A DNA stretch of 64,000 nt, from contig NC_088321.1 in assembly GCF_910592395.1 (NCBI RefSeq), forward strand, positions 3,536,001 through 3,600,000, in the 5' to 3' direction. The notes under the pieces were generated by a model, which was not told the DNA's origin, ran no database searches, and saw only the letters and a program-made list of their open reading frames with translations. Positions 57,729-64,000 of the stretch are shown here, in pieces. A program made the position numbers and the translations under genes. This stretch comes from Lineus longissimus (taxonomy: Eukaryota; Nemertea; Pilidiophora; Heteronemertea; Lineidae). Position 1 is the stretch's first letter. Every line of letters begins with the position of its first letter.

Positions 57729-58750
57729 CCCCTGTTGTCAAAAAAACGATCAAAGTTATTCGGGAAGAAAGTTTTCAAGAAACTGCACACAAAGGCCAAG
57801 GGCACAAAGAAAGCTAAAGAAATTCGCCATTGTTTGACTAGTGGCGGGGGCTTCAAACGCGGAAGAAATAGTTACAACAAGCCCTTTCAGAACGGACCCA
57901 CGTCCTAAGTTAAAAAGTTGCATCTCTCAAAGGACCGACACATAAATTCTATATGTAAGTCAGCCTATTTCCAAATTCACAATATTGGTCTTACCAGAAA
58001 AATCCTTACAGTTGATGCCACAAAAACCCTTGTTCATGCCCTTGTCACCTCTAGATTGGATGGTCTGAACGCACTGCTACTTGGCCTGCATCCAGAGAGT
58101 TCAAAATAGTGCTGCTCGTGTCATCACTGGTGTTTGCAGGTCAGATCATATTACTCCAGTGTTGAACGACCTCCACTGGCTCCGTATCCGCGACAGGATA
58201 AAGTATAAGATTCTACTCCTTGTATTTAAGTGCTTAAACAATTTAGCCCAAAATTACATATCCTCCCTCATAGAAGTCTACCAACCTAGACGCAGTCTCC
58301 GTTCCTCATCTGTTGGCCCACTGTTGGTGCGACCAAGGAGTAGGTTGATAACGTTTGGCGACCGAGCCTTCTCCACTGCAGCCCCAAGGCTCTGGAATCA
58401 ACTTCAGAATGTGCCAGCATCTCGGTCTTCAAATCGCATCTTAAATCCTATCTCTTAGGTCGCTACCACTCTTTTGTAAAGTGTCACCGATCATTCTGAG
58501 TGGATTCTGGCACTATAAATCATTTCAATATTAGTATTACTATTATCACGTACAGACGGCGGGGGTCAGAGGAACACAAGTTACCAGTACAACGCCAGAG
58601 GTACCGCTACATCAAGCAACGTCAGAAGAGGTCGTGGCAGAGGAACCAAGACAAGAGGCCAAAAAAGGTACGTTGCAGTCAAAGTCAGTAGCCTCATCGG
58701 CACCAAACCGATTATCACTTCCAGGGTAATTCGCAAACATTTCTGTGGAG
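57729..58750 (+). pseudogene. DIRS-order Gag C-terminal fragment, split by a non-LTR insertion
   Basis: Before the insertion: FGKKVFKKLHTKAKG, KRGRNSYNKPFQNGPT. After it: YRRRGSEEHK in the joined frame, and Arg/Gly-rich (RRGRGRGTKTRGQKR) in the neighbouring frame. This is the basic, low-complexity nucleic-acid-binding tail usual before the RT of such elements. Confidence 0.6.
57904..58546 (+). mobile_element. L2/CR1-like non-LTR 3' fragment
   Basis: CACGT flanks both ends (57899-57903, 58547-58551), a 5-bp target duplication. It codes the RT C-terminus in two frames: ILTVDATKTLVHALVTSRLD, then IQRVQNSAARVITG, ITPVLNDLHWLRIRDRIKYK, FGDRAFSTAAPRLWNQL. The 3' end is TGGCACTATAAAT then a (TATTA)-like tail. 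Heavily 5'-truncated. Excision rejoins the Gag frame. Confidence 0.88.
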
Positions 58751-59868
58751 ACAGTGGCGATGGAAATAAGGTCTTTAGGACTTTGCCATCCGCCTCCTAC
58801 AGACGGACCTGTAGGGGGTCGTCTAAAAGAATGTCTAGAAAATTGGAAAAAAGTCACAAACGACCCGACAGTTCTGGAAGTGGTAGGCGGTTATCAGATT
58901 CCATTGTGGAATACCCCAAAACAAAACAGACAACCCTTCAGTCCCAGATTTTCCACAGCAGAGACAGAACAAATAGACATAGAGAAAAGGGCCATCACAG
59001 AAGTAATGAACCCAAGCACGGACTTATTTCTGAGTCACATCTTCCTTCGGCAGAAGAAAGATGGAACTTACAGACCGGTTTTCAATTTGAAGAATCTAAG
59101 TGCATTCATCCCATAAGAACACTTCAAAATGGAAATCATCCCAATGCTGAAAAACCTCGTGCAGCCAGGGGATTGGATGGTAAAAATAGACCTAAAAGAT
59201 GCATACTTTTGCGTCCCAATGGCAAAAAACACAAGAAAGTTTCTTTGCTTCCAATGGAGGGGCAAGACATACATGTATCGGGTTCTTCCATTTGGCTTAG
59301 GCCCAGCACCACGGGTTTTCACCAAAATCTTGAAGGCCCCAATAGGCCTATTGAGAAGACTGGGCTTCAGGCTAATGATATTCCTGGACGATCTCATTCT
59401 GCTACACCAAGACCCATTGGTACTACAGCAGCAACTCCAGACCTGTCTTTGCTTACTTCAGGCACTAGGCTTCATAATAAATTGGACCAAGTCAATTCTG
59501 AATCCAGACCAAGTGATGAATTCTTACCTAGGTTTTGCAGTAGACTCCGTACGAATGCAACTACAGTTACCGGAGGACAAGATTGCGAAGATACAAGCTA
59601 AATGCAAAGACATGGCGGCGCAAGACCAGACAACAGTCCGAGAGCTGGCACAACTAATAGGGAAATTAGCGGCGACAACGAAGGCGATTCTCCCCGGGCC
59701 CCTGCACTACAGGAACCTGCAGATGCTGAAGAGGGCAGGCCTTCGTTTGAAGAGTCAATGTTACGAGACCACAGTGACGCTCAACCCCGACTGCAAAGCA
59801 GACTTAAAGTGGTTGATAGAACAGCTTCGAAACCACAATGGGAAGGCAACAATATCGACCAAGCCAAC
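58745..59868 (+). pseudogene. DIRS-order reverse transcriptase with one stop
   Basis: VGGRLKECLENWKKVTNDP leads into HIFLRQKKDGTYRPVFNLK, a TAA at 59114-59116, then the same frame: EHFKMEIIPML, VKIDLKDAYFCVPM, FLCFQWRGKTYMYRVLPFGL, catalytic IFLDDLILL, GFIINWTKSIL, ELAQLIGKLAATTKAILPGPL. Only one lesion in about 370 codons. It ends exactly at the HARBI-like insertion. Confidence 0.9.
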
Positions 59869-61080
59869 GGGTGATTTCACAATCCAGTGTGTGTTAGGTG
59901 TTGGGTGTTAGTGTTATTGATCTGTAACAGATCTGTTAACAGATTCGCTAATCTGGGCTCCTCAAACGGTGCTCAGATTCAACAGGCTGTTAACAGGGTG
60001 TTAACACGGTGTTAACTGGGTGTTGAGAAAAAAAGGTTTTTTTAGATTACCTGGTAATCATTCAATGAAACTGCATGTGTACAAATCACTGCTAAGGTGG
60101 CATCACAACTTTTTCCATTGCGACCACAAAAATAAGCATTTCCTGCATGGTCCGGCCTTTGAATGCGAATGATGACCCCATCAATAAACAGAATCACACG
60201 TCTAACGCGACCCTCAACATCCTCAAGATCCTGAGCAAGTTCATCGAATTCATCTGGTCCTGGTAGAGATATGTGCTGCGGGGCGATGTCCATGAAGAAT
60301 GATACAACCTGTCGAATATCGGCAAATGATGTGGAGGTTGCACGACGAAATGCAAGTCTGACCAGCCTGTAATACCCCCCAGACGACACATAATGCAAAA
60401 ATGTCTCTATCATTTTTCTGGATACGTCATGGCGAGCCTGTCCTCGGTCTCTCCAGGCATGAAATTCATCCGCCAGCTCCTCCACTTGGGGCTCTGTTAG
60501 CCTCATGTGTTTCTCTGTAGGCTCTGTGCTGGTAGCTGCTGTCCTCACATGATTTTCTTCCCTGTTGATGGCTATGGCTTGGAGAAATGGCTCGAACATC
60601 ATTTTGACAAAGAAAGCAAATTTCTTCACTTCTAAAGAAAATGGCCGCTAACAGAACACCGAGTTGTGAAATCATGACGGTGTTACACCTCCTTAACCTC
60701 TAGAGGTTAGTGTTGAAAGATTTTCCTAAAGTTTGTATTGGTCAAGTAAAGTGCAAGGTACTCATCTACATTGAAACATAGTGATTCTCTGAAAACATTA
60801 AATGAGAGATAATGAAATTATCTTAAGAAATATTGAAATTAGAAGAAAAACTCGCTGAACAGATTTCAGGTTGCTGAGATTAAGTCAAGACCTCATGTTA
60901 CATATCTGTGAGGTGTTCGTGTTAGTGTGACAGCTCTGTTGAAATTTTGCTATTTTCAACAGATCTGTCACACTAACATGACACTAACACTAGTGTGACA
61001 CCGGTGTTTGTATCGATTTCAGAACCCAGTGTTAGTGTAACAGATCAACACCTAACACACACTGGATTGTGAAATCACCC
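59869..61080 (-). mobile_element. HARBI/PIF-like DNA transposon remnant with 35-bp inverted termini
   Basis: GGGTGATTTCACAATCCAGT starts the 35-bp terminus at 59869-59903; the exact reverse complement is at 61046-61080. Subterminal GTGTTAGTGT, GATCTGTAACAG and GTTAAC motifs repeat in both orientations. The interior codes a truncated transposase on the minus strand. The length (1212 bp) is a multiple of three, so the RT-RNase H frame stays in register around it. No target duplication is visible (CCAAC before, ATTGAC after). Confidence 0.85.
60042..60629 (-). pseudogene. Truncated HARBI1-like (DDE_Tnp_4) transposase
   Basis: 195 codons. An N-terminal helical part (MRLTEPQVEELADEF, GYYRLVRLAFRRATSTSFADIR, a winged-helix-like segment) precedes VILFIDGVIIRIQRP and AYFCGRNGKSCD, the block around the first catalytic Asp. 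The blocks with the second Asp and the Glu are absent; sequence ends shortly after, near the inverted terminus. An internal deletion derivative that cannot be catalytic alone. Confidence 0.72.
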
Positions 61081-62700
61081 ATTGACATTTACAACAGATG
61101 CCTCGTTGACGGGATGGGGCGCGGTCATAGAAACATCGAAGGATGTAGCGCAGGGACGATGGACCAAAGAAGAGACAAGACTCCATATCAACGTGTTAGA
61201 GTTGAAAGTAGTGGAGATTGCCCTGAAATCATTAGCACGACAGGCAAAAAATTGCCACAGACACTTCAGGCTGGACAACTCGTCAGCCGTTGCCCAGATC
61301 AACAAATTAGGAGGGAACAAGATCCCGAGACCTGCTGAAGATCACCCAAGAAGTATGGGACTATTGTATTCAGAGAAACATCTCATTGACAGCAGAGCAC
61401 CTCCCAGGGGTGAAGAATGTTGAAGCAGACCAAGCTTCCAGAGTATTCAGCGACTCCAGCGACTGGCACCTGAACCAGAAAATCTTCCGAGAAATCGAGA
61501 AAGTTCTAGGCTAGCAGACCACCTGTTTGCCAGCCGACACAACAGACAGAAACAGCAATATGTCAGCTGGAAACCAGACCCAAGAGCGATAACATTCAAC
61601 GCGTTTGCACTAGATTGGGGAAGGTTGGAGGCATATGCATTTCCACCATTTTGCCTGATCGACGATGCTTGGCAAAAGTCAAGGAGGACAAAGCGAACAT
61701 GATCTTGACGCAAGGGCCCAAAGCGCCGCATAGCGGCAAAAAAGCGAAGCTGGCGAAACATTTATAACGGGTCACCGTCACTTATTATTGGACTTATAGC
61801 GCATTTACGGGGTTGCAACTATTTTGCTTTATAGTGTCACCAGGAAAGAAAAGCATGCGACCTAACGCCGATCTATTTGTATAAAGTGATAATTGGAAGG
61901 TATATAGTAGGAAATATCAATAAAATAATCATTCCATGTCGTCTTTTGAGGGCATTTTTGATTGTAAAAAATATATGTGTACGTCACCGGAGTCTCTGCA
62001 ATGATAATTTTATCACAGCAGTCTCGCGCAAGTAGAAGTTCTTTACCTATTAGTTCTTCACTTATTAGTCTCAATGTCTGGCGCAAAGCCAGACGTTTTC
62101 CATAACGATTTCACTACGATGTTTGACAAGAAGGAGCAGTGCGCGAGATATGCTAATGAGCAGACTTCCCTCGCTTGAGTTTCGGAAGAATGTTCCATAT
62201 CGCGCTAAGCTGACCACTGGTGACCATGACAGGCGTGCATTGGACTGGTACAGGTTGGAACTGAACATTGAATATGCTGGTGGTGACGCTTTCTGATGAG
62301 AAGTTGGTCGTGACTGATGCAGTATCCTTGGACTTGTCCACAGCATCGTTCAATCATTGCTCTCTAAGCTGGCTTGATTCTGTACTTACCCAAATACTGA
62401 GACCAAATGCCTGTTGACTGTGCTTTAAGAGAGACTGGCGCCATGCCTAGTCTCTCTTAAAGCACAGTCAACAGACACCAACCCCCTCAGACTCAGAAAC
62501 CACAAACGCCCAACCCTTCCTGCTACCTTAATACTTCTGGATCACACCAGTGTGGCAAGGACAACAGTGGTACCCGACACTACTAGAGATGATTGTAGAT
62601 CGACCAATACTACTTCCCCCGACAGCAAATCTGCTGACGGATCCCAAGGGGGACTAGTCCTCGACCACACAATGTACCTGGCGGCATGAAAAATCTCAGG
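61081..62700 (+). pseudogene. DIRS-order RNase H and connection segment, shifted and interrupted
   Basis: FTTDASLTGWGAVIE, QGRWTKEETRLHINVLELK and LDNSSAVAQINKLGGN mark RNase H (catalytic Asp in TTDAS, Glu in LELK, Asp in LDNSS). After a shift near 61330 come DQASRVFSDSSDWHLN, SRHNRQKQQYVSWKP, FNAFALDWGRLEAYAFPPFC and KVKEDKANMIL, ending about 61705. The reading resumes near 62544 with TPVWQGQQWYPTLLEM and PILLPPTANLLTDPKG. Confidence 0.8.
61706..62543. mobile_element. Unclassified insertion of about 840 bp in the connection segment
   Basis: Defined negatively: the DIRS protein homology stops at ATGATCTTGA and resumes at TGGATCACACC. Inside, near the right end, a perfect 26-bp inverted repeat (62411-62436 and 62449-62474, stem containing TGACTGTGCTTTAAGAGAGA) encloses a 12-nt loop. 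No transposase and no clear inverted termini were found. Confidence 0.6.
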
Positions 62701-62714
62701 GGGCAAGAAGAACA

Positions 62715-63681
62715 CCAGGGTTTTCTGAATCAGCTGCAGAACTCTATAGAAGAGGCTGGAGAGAGGGAACTGAGGCTGCTTACGACTCAGGTTGGAAAAA
62801 GTGGACTGGCCGGTGTGTCGGACGGGATATCAATCCATTTCAGGCCACTGTGGCAAATATAGGCAATTTCCTGTCGTCAGAGTATGAGACAGGAAGGGCA
62901 TATAACACAGTAAATGGCTACAAATCAGCCATCTCGGCGAGACACCCGGAAATAGAGGGTCACAAGACGGGACAACACCCTGACATTGTGAGACTGATGC
63001 ATGGGGTCTTTAATTGCAGACCACCGGTACCACGATATATGGACACCTGGGCAGTGGATGTAGTCCTCACAGCAATAAATTTACTGGGGTGCAATCGAAC
63101 ATCAAAGATTTATCTGCCAAACTAGCAATGCTTATGGCACTGACAAGTGCATGCAGGTGCTCAGAATTACTGAGTAAAATAAAAATTATCAACAAAGCCA
63201 GGGAGGGTAAGAATGTGGTTTTCCAACTGGATTCTGTGACAAAGACCTCACGACCATGAAAACCATTGTTAAAATTGACATTCGTACCATAATATGACAC
63301 AAATGACAAACTAGATGTTGTGCAGTGCTTGGAATCGAATGAGACCAGGACAGAAAATGGCGCATCGCAGCCTAACAGAAACAGTATCTGTTCCTGGCTA
63401 TGGTAAAACCACACCGCCCAGTAGCAAAATGCACAATAGCAAGATGGCTACAGTTCATCATGACAAAAGCGGGCATTGACACGGACAAATACAAAGCCCA
63501 TTCGACGAGGGCGGCGACCACGACCAAAGCCAAAATTCAAGGCTTGTCAGTGGAGCAAATTATGAAGAAAGCGGACTGGTCAAGGGCAAGCACATTTGGT
63601 AGATTTTATGACAAAGAGATTCGATCGCAGGCCCAAAATAAATGCCAGTTCCAAGATAAAGTATTGGAATGGATGTAGGTT
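62715..63681 (+). pseudogene. DIRS-order tyrosine recombinase, frameshifted
   Basis: N-terminal SAM-like domain: GTEAAYDSGWKKWTG, RAYNTVNGYKSAIS. Catalytic motifs: SACRCSELLS (first Arg), AHSTRAATTTKA (His and second Arg), KADWSRASTFGRFYDKEI (Trp and the Tyr nucleophile). Shifts are near 63105 and between 63250 and 63400, with a damaged segment between. All active-site motifs can be seen, but no single frame joins them. Confidence 0.85.
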
Positions 63682-64000
63682 AGCTTTGAACATTCAATTA
63701 TTACATCTATTTACGGTTTATGAAACTAAATTTAAAATTTTATAAGTGTGCGAAGCACACGAAATGAAATTATAATTTAAAGAGTAAACCTAAATAGATG
63801 TAATAATCCCACCCTCCCTACCCATATTGAGATTGAAACATCCTTTCTCACTTTATCTTTACATATAGATCTGGATAACACATCTGAGACAACAACCACG
63901 GGAGAAGGACAATGTGAATTCGGCAAGGACTGGTTATGACACTTGCGGAAAAATCAGACGTTTATTTTAAGAGACAACGGTCTCACATGAAGTCAGGTTG
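63682..64000. repeat. Imperfect 110-bp hairpin and flank after the recombinase
   Basis: ATTATTACATCTATTTACGG (63697 onward) pairs with 63785-63807 with one unpaired base; an inner GTGTGC-GAA-GCACAC stem sits at the tip. It may be the 3' terminal or internal complementary structure of the second DIRS-order element, or a small MITE. Nothing recognised from 63810 to the end. Confidence 0.5.

Larger units (their letters stand above)
57729..63810 (+). mobile_element. Second DIRS-order retrotransposon, 5'-incomplete, with three insertions
   Basis: Plus-strand order: basic Gag tail (57729-57903 and 58547-58750), RT (58745-59868), RNase H and connection (61081-61705, resuming 62544-62700), tyrosine recombinase (62715-63681). 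Insertions lie at 57904-58546, 59869-61080 and about 61706-62543. The proteins differ clearly from those of the 23-30 kb element, so this is another lineage (DIRS-like or Ngaro-like; not decided). A long imperfect hairpin at 63697-63807 may be its 3' terminal structure. No 5' terminal repeat was found. Confidence 0.85.

Noticed and set aside
58783-59601. 272-codon frame overlapping the second RT
   Set aside because: Another frame of the same strand over the RT; composition is low-complexity and all conserved RT motifs are in the other frame.

Overview
This window is eukaryotic, almost certainly from an invertebrate animal. Coding stretches are short and flanked by GT/AG splice sites, the bulk sequence is AT-rich, and there is no prokaryotic operon structure. 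Most recognisable content is transposable-element debris typical of marine invertebrate genomes (DIRS-order elements, L2/CR1-like non-LTR elements, BEL/Pao, KDZ, HARBI, foldback elements, tRNA-derived SINEs). The species cannot be fixed from the sequence; a lophotrochozoan or another marine deuterostome or protostome would all fit. No rRNA, intact tRNA gene, CRISPR array or prokaryotic gene was seen.

1-14 kb, plus strand: a decayed but intron-containing KDZ-family transposase (about 0.4-8.0 kb) is followed by a six-exon gene for a coiled-coil protein with a protein-kinase-like C-terminus lacking key catalytic residues (9.8-12.6 kb). 14.3-22.3 kb, minus strand: eight exons join with perfect phase agreement into a 270-residue protein ending in a chromodomain. 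Its large intron, the KDZ intron and the spacer between the plus-strand genes all contain members of one repeat family built of about 302-bp monomers. Each monomer carries a CCACCAGGGGGC-like motif that matches the core of the animal CTCF site. A pogo/Tigger-like MITE and a non-LTR fragment lie nearby.

23.35-30.48 kb, minus strand: a nearly complete DIRS element. Its 172-bp inverted terminal repeats, its internal complementary region and a 3-bp TGC at both borders are all visible, so the empty target site can be predicted exactly. The tyrosine recombinase frame is open. Gag has one stop codon, and the RT/RNase H frame is broken by frameshifts and a 518-bp TA-flanked MITE. A homeodomain-like exon lies just beyond it at 31.05-31.21 kb on the minus strand.

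31-44 kb: mostly unrecognised sequence. It holds a 1.2-kb element with 24-bp perfect inverted termini, a GC-rich unit between 32-bp direct repeats, a foldback-like element, SINE-like tRNA relics and a short MITE. 44.0-48.0 kb, minus strand: a 5'-truncated L2-like retrotransposon is split by a 1.26-kb foldback element (9-bp target duplication), which itself holds a second copy of the MITE found at 41.8 kb. 49.4-52.35 kb: a badly decayed BEL/Pao Gag-protease relic split by an inverted-repeat element. 52.4-57.4 kb: little beyond a tandem repeat and small palindromes.

57.7-63.7 kb, plus strand: a second, different DIRS-order element carries at least three insertions: an L2/CR1-like 3' fragment (5-bp target duplication), a HARBI-like DNA transposon remnant (35-bp inverted termini) placed exactly between the RT and RNase H domains, and an unclassified segment of about 840 bp. 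Apart from the chromodomain gene, and possibly the kinase-like gene and a few orphan exons, I see no intact host gene.
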